Source: JBAUHN01 sp049680295
Lineage (GTDB): Bacteria; Pseudomonadota; Alphaproteobacteria; Rhodobacterales; Rhodobacteraceae
Assembly: GCA_049680295.1 (NCBI GenBank)
Contig: JBAUHN010000355.1
Span: forward strand, 1 to 64,000
DNA: 64,000 nucleotides
Reading direction: 5' to 3'
A program made the translations under genes and the position numbers. Of this stretch, positions 25,520 through 34,351 are shown one piece after another (position 1 is the first letter of the stretch; the number at the start of each line of letters is the position of its first letter). Below the pieces are notes generated by a model. The model did no database searches, was not told the origin of the DNA, and saw only the letters and a program-made list of their open reading frames with translations.

Positions 25520-26311
25520 ATGCCTGCCGAAATCAACAAGGACGAAAAGAAAACCGATGCAGTCCGTGCCTTGACGCGCGGGCTGGACATATTGCGATAC
25601 GTTAACGAGACCGGGGCCTGCAAAGCCGCAGACATTGCCCGGGCGCTTTCAATACCCAGACCCACAGTCTATCGCCTTCTGGAAACGCTCGAACAGCAGG
25701 GATATGTAGCCTTCTCGCCAACATCGGCACGTGTGCGTGTCACCCGGCTGGCAGGCTCATTGGGCGATGGCTTTGGCGCGACGTCAGAATTATGCCAGAT
25801 CGTAGGACCGCTTTTTACTTCCCGCTCCCGCCAGATCGCCTGGCCTCTGGATCTGACGGTCTACGAGAATACCGCCATGATCATTCAGGAAACCACCCAT
25901 AGTCGCAATCCTCTTTCTATCGACTCGGGTATGACCGGATATCGCTTACCCATGCTGCGCACCTCTGCCGGGCGGTGTTATCTGGCCCTTTGCCCGCGTG
26001 AAGAACACGAAATCATCCTCCGTCACCTGCAACGAAAGGGAGATCCGGATGATATGCCGTTCCTGGAACCGAAGACCCTCGACCGGCTGTTGCAAGAGGT
26101 CAAGGCGAGCGGGTTTGGCGCTCGCTTTGGCCTGGAATTTCGACCAAAGACATCGTCCATCGCTGTGCCGGTCATGGCGGGTGGCAGGATCGTATGTTGC
26201 ATTTCGGTCATCTGGACTCGCGGAGCGATGAACAAGAGCGAAGCCATCAACAAGCTGGTTCCCCAGATGCAGGACCTGTCCCGCGATATCGCCCAGCGAC
26301 TTGATCCCTAG
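25520..26311 (+). CDS. IclR family transcriptional regulator (MhpR-like)
   Basis: A 263-residue regulator. The winged helix is ALTRGLDILRYVNETGACKAADIARALSIPRPTVYRLLETL, typical of IclR proteins, and the GAF-like effector domain ends LSIDSGMTGYRLPMLRTSAGRCYLA and IAVPVMAGGRIVCCISV. The MhpR/PcaU branch answers to aromatic acids. The ATG at 25520 has a weak ribosome site; another ATG at 25504 is out of frame. It lies 46 bases after the FAH gene on the same strand, so it is probably the last gene of the operon it controls. Confidence 0.87.
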   Translation: MPAEINKDEKKTDAVRALTRGLDILRYVNETGACKAADIARALSIPRPTVYRLLETLEQQGYVAFSPTSARVRVTRLAGSLGDGFGATSELCQIVGPLFTSRSRQIAWPLDLTVYENTAMIIQETTHSRNPLSIDSGMTGYRLPMLRTSAGRCYLALCPREEHEIILRHLQRKGDPDDMPFLEPKTLDRLLQEVKASGFGARFGLEFRPKTSSIAVPVMAGGRIVCCISVIWTRGAMNKSEAINKLVPQMQDLSRDIAQRLDP

Positions 26312-26321
26312 GGTCCTGACC

Positions 26322-26900
26322 CTAACCCATCAGCGGTTGTTCAGACAGTTCCTGCGCGATCCGGGTGTCGAGCGGCGTTCCGAAAGTGTTCACGATAAAC
26401 GCGAGGGTCGAGTAGAATCCTACGGTCGCCATCACGTCCAGCACACCCTCCTTGCCGACAAGATCGACCAGTTGTGCGATTGTCGCGGTGGACATCTTCG
26501 AGCTGGTCAACAGTTCGTCCACCGCTCCCGCCAGAATTGCGTCTTCGGCTGCCATGTTTTCTAGCGGCCCGCGAAGCGATGCAATTCGCCTGTCTTCAAG
26601 GCCGCAGGCACGCGCACGCGACACATGATGGCTCCATTCATAATCAGAGCCATGACGGATGCCGGTGCGCAATATCGCCACTTCATTTCGCACAAGACCC
26701 AAGGAATTGTTCCGGACAACATGTTCGCGGATATCTACCCAAGCCCGCAGCAATGCCGGGTTGTGCGCCATCACGCGGTACACATTGAGTTGCCCCGCAA
26801 AGCCGCGGGCAAGATCAATGGCTTCAGCGGGCCACCGATCATCTGCCAACGGCGCAAATGGCTTATCAGGAAAATCAGGGTCGCTGGCGGCATGTGGCAT
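26322..26900 (-). CDS. Carboxymuconolactone decarboxylase-like protein
   Basis: A 192-residue AhpD-fold protein: LRAWVDIREHVVRNNSLGLV, then EVAILRTGIRHGSDYEWSHHVSRARACGL (the conserved E-x-x-HH helix pair), then LVGKEGVLDVMATVGFYSTLAFIVNTF. The AhpD CxxC pair is absent, which favours the decarboxylase/gamma-carboxymuconolactone branch of unknown substrate. I start at MPHAAS (26900). It is convergent with the IclR gene (10 bases between stops), so it is regulated separately, but its theme fits aromatic metabolism. Confidence 0.78.
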   Translation of the reverse strand: MPHAASDPDFPDKPFAPLADDRWPAEAIDLARGFAGQLNVYRVMAHNPALLRAWVDIREHVVRNNSLGLVRNEVAILRTGIRHGSDYEWSHHVSRARACGLEDRRIASLRGPLENMAAEDAILAGAVDELLTSSKMSTATIAQLVDLVGKEGVLDVMATVGFYSTLAFIVNTFGTPLDTRIAQELSEQPLMG

Positions 26901-27381
26901 TTTCTTGGAGCTTTCCAAATGGCTTCGGTTTCTTCGCAGACAGTTAGCGCCAGCACTCATCGTTTTGCAGACACATTGTCTTGGATGTCCGCCTGTCAGA
27001 CAGATGCACATCCGCGAATGCCCGCCAAGTGCAACACAAAAGATACGGAGAGAACCTGTCGTCAGGCGACCAGGTCAATGCTCTCCCCCCTCCAGGAATG
27101 CCGGAACGGCCGATAGCACGCTAAGTTTTAACTATGCAGATTTGCGCTCTCAGCACCGCCTGGCAACTGTATTTATCAGACGGTCTGAACGGACCATTTC
27201 TGATCTGATTTGATGAGAGCGTTGACGATGGTCACGATCATAAGAACGACGCGCCGCTGTCTCCAGCATGCGGCGTTGGATTGCACTGTTCTTCTCTGTC
27301 TATTCGAGGCGTTCCGCCAGCCCCCCGTCTTGGAAAACCCCAAACCTTTCAATAAAGGGTAATAAAAATTGGAGCCTCCCC
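26901..27381. other. Intergenic region, no gene seen
   Basis: About 480 bases between two divergent genes. Frames exist on both strands, but none has a start signal or recognisable content. Promoters for both flanking genes are expected; GGAG at 27371-27374 serves the SbtA-like gene. Confidence 0.45.
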
Positions 27382-28359
27382 ATGTCCGAAATCCTGGCGC
27401 TGGCCAGCGCGAATCTTTTGTCGCCGATTATCCTGTCATTCGTACTTGGCCTTTTCGCCGCGATGGCGCGCTCAGATTTGTCCATCCCCGAAGCCGTCGC
27501 AAAAGGCATGTCGATTTATTTGCTATTTGCCATCGGTTTTAAGGGGGGGGCCTCGGTCTCGGATCATGGGGTCGATGCGGCCCTGTTGATGTCGGTTGGC
27601 GCAGGGGTTCTCTTGTCCTTCGGGCTCCCGCTGATTGCCTTTGCTTTGTTGAAGGTGTTTACAACGTTCTCTCGGCTGGATGCCGCGGCTGTGGCTGCGC
27701 ACTACGGCTCGATCAGTATCGTAACATTTGTGGCAGCAACCTCGGTTCTTGAAGGACGGGCGATTGCAGCAGAAGGCTATATGGTTGCCGTCGCCGCCGC
27801 GATGGAGGCACCGGCAATCCTGTCGGCCCTTTGGTTGGTGTCTCGCAATGGTTCAGGCGGGCGAATGGAGCCGGGGCTGATGCGAGAGATCATGCTCAAT
27901 GGCTCAATCGTCTTGCTGGTTGGTAGCTTTGCAATTGGTATCATGACTGGTGAAAAAGGCCTGGACGAAATTGCGCCGTTTATCGTCTCGCCTTTCAAAG
28001 GGGTTTTGTGCCTGTTCCTGCTGGACATGGGATTGGTTGCGGGACGCGGGTTGAGACAATCGAGGGGAATTTTGGGGGTCGGTGCAGTGGCATTTGGTAT
28101 TGTCATGCCGCTCGTGGGATCAACGATCGGGCTCGTCTTGGGTATGATGATCGGGCTGTCCACGGGCGGCGTCATTCTCTTGATGGTACTTGCCGCGTCG
28201 GCTTCCTATATCGCGGTGCCTGCTGCGATGCGGGTGGCATTGCCAGAGGCGAACCCGGCACTCTATCTGACACTATCGTTGGGGGTGACGTTCCCATTCA
28301 ATCTGACCTTGGGTATCCCTCTTTACGTGGCCGTGGCCACCCAGCTAACAGGAGTCTGA
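27382..28359 (+). CDS. SbtA-family sodium-dependent bicarbonate transporter-like protein
   Basis: A 325-residue protein with about ten membrane helices and the SbtA (DUF897) layout: NLLSPIILSFVLGLFAAMARSDL at the start, GFKGGASVSDHG, AAVAAHYGSISIVTFVAA in the middle, and AASASYIAVPAAMRVALPEANP near the end. SbtA takes up bicarbonate with sodium in cyanobacteria; in heterotrophs the substrate is not settled. GGAG lies seven bases before the ATG at 27382. It is followed after one base by a PII-like gene, the classic SbtA/SbtB pairing. Confidence 0.83.
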   Translation: MSEILALASANLLSPIILSFVLGLFAAMARSDLSIPEAVAKGMSIYLLFAIGFKGGASVSDHGVDAALLMSVGAGVLLSFGLPLIAFALLKVFTTFSRLDAAAVAAHYGSISIVTFVAATSVLEGRAIAAEGYMVAVAAAMEAPAILSALWLVSRNGSGGRMEPGLMREIMLNGSIVLLVGSFAIGIMTGEKGLDEIAPFIVSPFKGVLCLFLLDMGLVAGRGLRQSRGILGVGAVAFGIVMPLVGSTIGLVLGMMIGLSTGGVILLMVLAASASYIAVPAAMRVALPEANPALYLTLSLGVTFPFNLTLGIPLYVAVATQLTGV

Positions 28360-28360
28360 C

Positions 28361-28669
28361 ATGCAGATGACCCCCGCGAAACGCGTCGAAATCGTGATTG
28401 AAAAACCACTTGAAGGGCGACTGACCGATGCGCTCAACAAGGCGGATGTGACGGGTTATACTGTCCTCCCTGTGCGCGGAGGGTCGGGCCGATCCGGGCC
28501 TTGGACACGCGAAGGTCAGGTTGGCCGTGCCGGAATGGTAATGGTCGTCTGTCTGATAAGGCCCGAACGACTGGACGCGCTTCTTGAATCTGCTTTTGCG
28601 GTCGTGGAGCGCCATATCGGTGTGGTATCGGTAAGCGACACACTCGTCCTCAGGGCTGAGCGTTTCTGA
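28361..28669 (+). CDS. PII-like signalling protein (SbtB-like)
   Basis: A 102-residue protein with a PII fold: KRVEIVIEKPLEGRLTDALNKADVTGYTVLPVRGGSG, then MVMVVCLIRPERLDALLESAFAVVERHIGVVSVSDTLVL. The region after GGSG corresponds to the short T-loop of SbtB. The C-terminus lacks the redox-switch cysteine hairpin seen in some cyanobacterial SbtB proteins. SbtB binds adenyl nucleotides, including cAMP and c-di-AMP, and inhibits SbtA. One base separates it from the sbtA-like gene, so the two are co-translated. Confidence 0.82.
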   Translation: MQMTPAKRVEIVIEKPLEGRLTDALNKADVTGYTVLPVRGGSGRSGPWTREGQVGRAGMVMVVCLIRPERLDALLESAFAVVERHIGVVSVSDTLVLRAERF

Positions 28670-28925
28670 CCTCTGACCACAGACCAAAGCGTTGCTCCTG
28701 GGTGGACAACAAATCTGAACCGGAAATGGCCTTTGGGTTTGACAGCCCCGCGTCTTGGGAAAATCATAAAAAAGTCTGGTTTGGCGGGTAAATCCGCGCT
28801 CAAATCCGTGGCAATATTCCGGTCTGTGGCGGATTGGCTATCGCTTTTGGGTTATTGGGCTTAAAAGACCCTGATTATACTGCGACGATCACATCTGACT
28901 GACAGAAAGCTGCCCGCTTAAGACT

Positions 28926-30470
28926 ATGCCCAATATTCTCGCCTACCTTGTTGTTTTTGGCTACCCGGTTGTCGTGGTTGTCTTGTTTCGCAAACTGCCT
29001 GTGCCGGCGGCTTTGACCTGGTCGCTTTTGCTGGGGTATCTGTTTTTGCCAACGGGTGTCGGGGTCGATGTGCCGATTTTGCCGGCGCTGGACAAGGTGC
29101 TGATCCCCAGCCTGTCTGCGGCCATTATGTGCTTTTTCGTCACCCGCAAGGCCCGCAAACCTGCCCCCGGGCGCGATCCCGCGGCGCGGCGGCGCAAAAC
29201 GTCCCTGGGCACCAAGGTTTTTCGCCTGCTAGTGGCAATCTTGATTGTGACCCCGTTCCTGACTGTCAGCCAGAACGCAGAGCCGATCATCGTCGGGCTG
29301 ATTTATATCCCGGGCATGCGTCTTTATGATGCGTTTTCGATCATCAACGCGTCTTTGGTGACGATCCTGCCTTTGTTGCTGGGCCGGCATTTTCTTAACA
29401 CGCCCGAAAGCCATATGACACTGTTGCGGGCGATCTGTCTGGCAGGCCTTGCCTATTCGCTTTTGATGATGTTCGAGGTTCGGATGAGCCCGCAGCTGAA
29501 CCGCTGGATCTACGGGTTTTTCCCCCACAGCTTTGAACAGCATATCCGCGCCGGTGGCTTTCGCCCTCTGGTGTTTTTGAAACATGGGCTATGGGTCGGG
29601 ATATTCACCGCGATGGCGATCTTGTCGGCGGTGACCTTGTGGCTGCATGACCGCGCCGTCGGCAAACGCTCGCCCTGGTTTCTGGCGGGTGTGTGGTTGC
29701 TGGTGACCCTGTTTTTTGCCAAGACCGTGGGCGCGCTGATCCTGGCGGTGTTGATGCTTTTGCTGCTGTTTTTCACCCGGGTGCGCGGGCAGATGATTTT
29801 CGCGGTCTGTGTGGCCTCGGTTGTGCTGCTGTATCCGGTTTTGCGCACTGCCGGATATATCCCGGTCGAAGAGATTTACGAGTTCTCGAAAGCGCGCAGC
29901 GAAGACCGCGCACAGTCGTTCAAATTCCGGCTGGATAACGAAGACATCCTGCTCGAACGGGCCAGTGAGAAACCGGTTTCGGGCTGGGGTGGCTGGGGAC
30001 GCTCGCGGGTTTATGATGCGGAAAACAGCGAAGAGGTCACAACCGCGGACGGGGCCTGGATCATTATCATCGGACAGTCAGGCTGGTTGGGATATATCGC
30101 TCAGTTCGGGCTTTTGACCTTGCCATTGCTGTTGCTGGGTCTGGGGTCCCGGCGCAAGCTAGGGCTGTCGCTGGCCACATCCGGGTTGATGGTGGTGTTA
30201 TCCATCAATCTGATTGATCTTTTGCCCAATGGCACACTGACCCCCATTACCTTTTTGCTGGCAGGGGCGTTGCTGGGCCGGTATGAACATGCGCGCGCCG
30301 CCCTTTGGGGGCAAAAAATCGCCGCTGCCGAACAGCAAGTGAAGGCCAAGATAAAGGCCCGGCAACCGGCAGACCCCAGTCCGGCCTTTGCGGCGACACC
30401 CGCGGCCCCGCCCTCAGGTCCCGCCCGCCATCAGCGCAGGTCGCGCAGCCAGCCTCTTACCGAAGAGTGA
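28926..30470 (+). CDS. O-antigen ligase-like polymerase membrane protein
   Basis: A 514-residue protein with about 11-12 membrane helices and one large loop (about 300-375, residues VEEIYEFSKARSEDRAQSFKFR to WGGWGRSRVYD) near the end, the usual build of O-antigen ligases and Wzy-type EPS polymerases. The loop Arg/His set cannot be judged by eye. The C-terminal 60 residues are basic, Pro-rich and cytosolic. It would join repeat units or ligate polymer at the periplasmic face. It is convergent with the GT4 gene; their 3' ends overlap by 14 bases. The ribosome site is poor. Confidence 0.75.
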   Translation: MPNILAYLVVFGYPVVVVVLFRKLPVPAALTWSLLLGYLFLPTGVGVDVPILPALDKVLIPSLSAAIMCFFVTRKARKPAPGRDPAARRRKTSLGTKVFRLLVAILIVTPFLTVSQNAEPIIVGLIYIPGMRLYDAFSIINASLVTILPLLLGRHFLNTPESHMTLLRAICLAGLAYSLLMMFEVRMSPQLNRWIYGFFPHSFEQHIRAGGFRPLVFLKHGLWVGIFTAMAILSAVTLWLHDRAVGKRSPWFLAGVWLLVTLFFAKTVGALILAVLMLLLLFFTRVRGQMIFAVCVASVVLLYPVLRTAGYIPVEEIYEFSKARSEDRAQSFKFRLDNEDILLERASEKPVSGWGGWGRSRVYDAENSEEVTTADGAWIIIIGQSGWLGYIAQFGLLTLPLLLLGLGSRRKLGLSLATSGLMVVLSINLIDLLPNGTLTPITFLLAGALLGRYEHARAALWGQKIAAAEQQVKAKIKARQPADPSPAFAATPAAPPSGPARHQRRSRSQPLTEE

Positions 30471-31527
30471 TTGCCTGTTCAAACCGCACTGCCGCATCCT
30501 CCCATGTATAAGACGCAGCCATGTCTCGGGCTGCGTCTGACATCGCGCGCCAGGGGGCATCTTCCAGGTTCAGGATATTTGTGATCCCAGCCGCCAGGGC
30601 TGTTACATCCTCGACCGGTGCCACATATCCGTTCACCCCGTTGCTGATCACGCCCGCCGCACATCCGGTGCGGGTCGCGACAACCGGGGTGCGGCAGGCC
30701 ATGGCCTCCAGAATGGGCAGACCAAAGCCTTCGATCCGGCTGCTGGTCAGGAACACATCGCACATGGCGTAGGTTTCGCGCAGCGCGTCCGGGCTGGGGC
30801 TTTGGATATAGGTTGTATTGTCGGGCAGCGGCAGATCCTTGTGCGGTGGGATCGCCCCAAAGCAGACCACCCGCAGATCCGGGTGGGTGCGCCGCGCCGC
30901 CTCGATCACCGCAAAGCTGGTGTCGAGCCCCTTAAAGGGCTGCACGGCATACATAAGGCCCAAGGTCGGCACCGGTTGACGTCCGCGCGGCGGCGCATGA
31001 AACACCGACAGATCGACACTGTTGGGCACCAGATCCACATCTGCGTCCCCATAGGTCTGCGCCATCGTGTCTTTCAGCCAGTCGGAAATGGTGATCTTTT
31101 TCAAAGGCAGATAGTAGCTGCCCGCACTCAGATGGCGCGGCAGGTGGGCGTGGACTTCGTGGTGCTGCACAAAATAGAATTTGGCGCCCTTGCTGGCGGA
31201 CAGCCCCGCCACGGCAAAGGCCGTTTCCCACCAGGTCGCGATCACCACATCCGCATCAGGCACATCCGCGTCGGTGACGGGCCCGGGGTGATCCAGCAAC
31301 GTCAGCGGCGCCTGCATCGTGTCGTAATGGGTTGCCCCCGAAGGCCTGCGTCGCCCAACCAGATCGCGGGCCAGCCCCTTAAGCCGCGCCTTTGACGAAA
31401 GCTGCGGCGCAGAGGTGGCGACGACATTTACCTCATGGCCACGGGCGCGCAGGGCATCCGCATAGATGGCGACGACGCGCACCCCCCCCGAGAGGTTTGG
31501 CGGCGGGCTGACAAAGGTGATTTTCAT
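30457..31527 (-). CDS. Family 4 glycosyltransferase
   Basis: A 356-residue GT-B enzyme. MKITFVSPPPNLSGGVRVVAIYA opens the acceptor domain. The donor domain contains FVQHHEVHAHL, VPNSVDLSVF, FLTSSRIEGFGLPILEAMACRTPVV (E-x7-E motif) and GVNGYVAPVEDV. The start is at the ATG at 31527 (MKITF); an ATG 18 codons upstream would add a non-homologous leader. It is probably part of the polymer or glycolipid pathway, though no tight operon partner exists on this strand. Confidence 0.86.
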   Translation of the reverse strand: MKITFVSPPPNLSGGVRVVAIYADALRARGHEVNVVATSAPQLSSKARLKGLARDLVGRRRPSGATHYDTMQAPLTLLDHPGPVTDADVPDADVVIATWWETAFAVAGLSASKGAKFYFVQHHEVHAHLPRHLSAGSYYLPLKKITISDWLKDTMAQTYGDADVDLVPNSVDLSVFHAPPRGRQPVPTLGLMYAVQPFKGLDTSFAVIEAARRTHPDLRVVCFGAIPPHKDLPLPDNTTYIQSPSPDALRETYAMCDVFLTSSRIEGFGLPILEAMACRTPVVATRTGCAAGVISNGVNGYVAPVEDVTALAAGITNILNLEDAPWRAMSDAARDMAASYTWEDAAVRFEQAITLR

Positions 31528-31659
31528 AAGGGCTGCCTTGGTAGTTTGATCCTCTATAAGACAGATCTCGTCCCGGACCAACCGGGGGCTACGGGCAAAA
31601 AAGGCGTGATCCGTGATGCCCTAAATTGGCCGTTAACCAATCGCTGCTAAAGCTGCCGC

Positions 31660-33459
31660 ATGAAGAAACTGAATTTGCAAATCCTGCATCCCGCAACAAC
31701 GCGTGGTCATGTCTCGCTGTTTCATCTGATTGTGATCGGCTTGTCGCTGACGATGACGATCGGGGCCTGGCAAATCTCTAAGTCCCAGATCGAGACGCGC
31801 ATCGAGACGCGGTTTGACAGCGCGCGCGACCGGGCCCTTGGCCTGATCACCGAACGGATGGAGAAATATGAGGATGCACTGTGGGCTGGTGTCTCGGCGA
31901 TCTCATCGCATGGCGGTGATGTCTCGCATGAGCAGTGGCGCATCTTTGCGGAAAAGTTGCGGATCAAAGACCGGTATCCCGGCATCAGCGGGATTGGCGT
32001 GATCCATTATCTGACGGACCGCGACATGCCGGCCTATATGGCCGCCCGGCAGGCGGAACGGCCCGGTTATAAGATCCATCCGGCGCATGCCGAGGCGCTG
32101 TATATGCCGATCTCATTTATTGAGCCCGAGGCAAGGAATGCTGCTGCCGTCGGGCTGGATGTGGCGCATGAACTGAACCGGCGCACCGGGGCGCTGGCCA
32201 GCCGCGACACCGGCACCGCGCAGATCACTGGCCCGATTGTTCTGGTGCAGGATGCCGGCAGCACGCCGGGTTTCTTGTTCTACGCCCCGTTTTATCGCGG
32301 CGGTCATCCTGCCTCGCTCGGGGCGCGCAAGGCGCGGTTTCAGGGTGCCGTCTATGCCCCTTTTGTCGTGCGCGAATTGATGGCAGGCGCATTGGCCCAA
32401 GATCTGCGCGAGGTCAGGTTCAGCATCACCGATGCGGGCCAGCGTATCTATGACGAACATCTTGCGGATGATCCGCTTTATGATCCCGACCCTCTGCGGA
32501 CCGATCAGGTCAGTCTGGAACTCTACGGCAGAACATGGGTGCTGGACGTCAGATCGAACCTGATCTTTCGCGCCCACAATACATATGATCAGCCGACGTT
32601 CATTCTGGTTGCCGGGTTGATCATCGAGGCGCTGATCATAGCCCTGCTGGTGCTGATGTCGCGGGCCAATCGCCGCGCGGTGGCTTATGCCGACAGGATG
32701 ACGGCCGCGCTCAGGCGGAAAACCGAAAGGCTGGCCCAAAGCAATGAGGAGCTTGAGCAGTTTGCCTATGTCACCTCGCATGACCTAAAGACACCTATTC
32801 GCGGCATCGGCGGGCTCACGGAAATGCTGCAAGAAGACCTGGAGGAATATTTGGCCTCTCCGGGCGCAAATCCAGAAGTTGACCTGAACCTGAACCGCAT
32901 TCTGGACCGTGTACACCGGATGGATGATCTGACACGCGGGGTGCTGGAATATTCCAGAGTTGATACACCCAAGGCGGGGGGCACAACATTGGTTCTGCAA
33001 GAGGCGATTGATGCACTGACATCGGACTTTGGCTTGTTGCCGGGGCAGCTGGCCCTGACTGGCGATATCAAGGTTGTGTGCTATGACACATTCAACCTGC
33101 GACGGGTTCTGGAAAACCTTGTCGGCAATGCCATCAAATACCATGATGGCGTCCAGACGCTTGCCATCTGTGTGTCTGCCCGGGCCAAGGGCGGGCGCTG
33201 CGAGATCGCGGTTCAGGACAATGGCCCCGGTATCGAGCCGCGCTTTCACGGCAGGATTTTCGATGTGTTTCAGACATTGCGGGTTGGGGATGCCCCTGAG
33301 AGCACCGGCATCGGGTTGTCGATTGTCAAAAAATCGGTGGAGCGTCACGGCGGCAAAATCACATTGGATTCGACCCCGGGTGCAGGTGCCAAGTTTTGCT
33401 TTGACTGGCCATTGGCGGACGAAGTCAAATTTTATCTGGAAACTGGAAAGGCGGCGTAA
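31660..33459 (+). CDS. CHASE-domain sensor histidine kinase
   Basis: A 599-residue membrane sensor. One helix (about 22-40) precedes a periplasmic CHASE domain (about 60-290, with DRYPGISGIGVIHYL and FLFYAPFYRGG) and a second helix (about 305-330) follows. A short coiled coil leads to the HisKA dimerisation domain (FAYVTSHDLKTPIRGIGG, phospho-acceptor His about 374) and the ATPase domain (NLVGNAIKYHD, DNGPGIEP, STGIGLSIVKKSVERHGG). It responds to an unknown extracellular ligand. Two receiver-only proteins follow at once, so it probably signals through them rather than a DNA-binding regulator. Confidence 0.9.
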   Translation: MKKLNLQILHPATTRGHVSLFHLIVIGLSLTMTIGAWQISKSQIETRIETRFDSARDRALGLITERMEKYEDALWAGVSAISSHGGDVSHEQWRIFAEKLRIKDRYPGISGIGVIHYLTDRDMPAYMAARQAERPGYKIHPAHAEALYMPISFIEPEARNAAAVGLDVAHELNRRTGALASRDTGTAQITGPIVLVQDAGSTPGFLFYAPFYRGGHPASLGARKARFQGAVYAPFVVRELMAGALAQDLREVRFSITDAGQRIYDEHLADDPLYDPDPLRTDQVSLELYGRTWVLDVRSNLIFRAHNTYDQPTFILVAGLIIEALIIALLVLMSRANRRAVAYADRMTAALRRKTERLAQSNEELEQFAYVTSHDLKTPIRGIGGLTEMLQEDLEEYLASPGANPEVDLNLNRILDRVHRMDDLTRGVLEYSRVDTPKAGGTTLVLQEAIDALTSDFGLLPGQLALTGDIKVVCYDTFNLRRVLENLVGNAIKYHDGVQTLAICVSARAKGGRCEIAVQDNGPGIEPRFHGRIFDVFQTLRVGDAPESTGIGLSIVKKSVERHGGKITLDSTPGAGAKFCFDWPLADEVKFYLETGKAA

Positions 33460-33460
33460 C

Positions 33461-33901
33461 GTGGTACGCGATATGAACATCCTGTTGGTAGAAGACAATG
33501 ATCTGGACGTTGAGATTCTGAAACGCGGGCTGAAAAAGATCGGCGCATCGGGGTCACTGGTGCGGGCCCGCGACGGGCTTGAGGCGCTGGAAATCCTAAA
33601 GAACGAGGTGGGTAGCGGGCCCGTTCCAGCCCCCTTTGTCATCCTGCTGGACATCAACATGCCGCGCATGAACGGACATGAATTTCTGGAAGCGCTGCGG
33701 CAGAAAGAAGAGATCGCGGATGCGCGCGTTTTTGTGTTCACGACGTCGGACAGCCAGAAAGACATCTCCCTGGCATACCGAAAAAACACCTGTGGCTATA
33801 TCGTGAAACCCAATGGTGCCTCTGAGCTGAACAATATCCTGTTGTCGCTGCGCAGCTTTTGGAGGACCTGCGAGTATCCAATGGACGTGTACCCTGCATA
33901 G
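33461..33901 (+). CDS. Rcp1-like receiver-only response regulator
   Basis: A 146-residue single receiver domain. It has ILLVEDNDLD (acidic pair), ILLDINMPRMNG with phospho-acceptor Asp64, FTTSDSQKDI with the conserved Thr/Ser, and YIVKPNG with the Lys. The C-terminal helix resembles the Rcp1 group that pairs with phytochrome-type kinases. I prefer the GTG at 33461, nine bases after GGAAAGG, over the ATG at 33473. Only one base separates it from the kinase stop, so it is translationally linked. Confidence 0.87.
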   Translation: MVRDMNILLVEDNDLDVEILKRGLKKIGASGSLVRARDGLEALEILKNEVGSGPVPAPFVILLDINMPRMNGHEFLEALRQKEEIADARVFVFTTSDSQKDISLAYRKNTCGYIVKPNGASELNNILLSLRSFWRTCEYPMDVYPA

Positions 33902-33923
33902 CGGCGCGGGACAGGGCCACCGC

Positions 33924-34331
33924 GTGATCCCTCGGGGCAGTCTTGGCCGGGTCATGGTCATCGACGACACAGAGGTCGATCAGCTGATGTGCCGGCGTGT
34001 GCTTGCGCGCTCAAAAATGGCGACGGATATGATCGAATTTACCTGTGCGGAAGCTGCGCTGGCCTATCTGGCGGACCCGTCAGAGCCGCCGGTGGATCTG
34101 ATCCTGCTCGACATTAACATGCCGCGGATGACGGGGTTTGAATTTCTCGATGCCGCCGACCGCATACTTGGGGCGGGCTGTCTGCCAACCGTTATGATCC
34201 TGCTGGGGGGGCCTTTGACCGGGGCTGACAGCCGCCGCGCGGCTGGCTTTGCGCAGATCAAGGGCCATTGCAACAAACCTTTGGCAGCACAGCACCTGCA
34301 CATGGCTGCCGGGCTGCTCCGGGCATCCTAA
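33924..34331 (+). CDS. Receiver-domain protein with divergent output face
   Basis: A 135-residue receiver. MVIDDTEVDQLM gives the acidic pair and LILLDINMPRMTG the phospho-acceptor (Asp63). The conserved Thr/Ser after beta-4 is missing (VMILLGGPLTG), while the Lys is retained (HCNKPL). The domain can probably still be phosphorylated, but its switch may differ, for example as a phosphate sink. The GTG at 33924 is 22 bases after the first receiver gene. It ends the kinase operon. Confidence 0.8.
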   Translation: MIPRGSLGRVMVIDDTEVDQLMCRRVLARSKMATDMIEFTCAEAALAYLADPSEPPVDLILLDINMPRMTGFEFLDAADRILGAGCLPTVMILLGGPLTGADSRRAAGFAQIKGHCNKPLAAQHLHMAAGLLRAS

Positions 34332-34351
34332 ACCGGGGGTCAGATCGGGGT

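Noticed and set aside
27180..27330. Possible decayed transposase before the SbtA-like gene
   Set aside because: Neither strand gives a recognisable motif or flanking inverted repeats.
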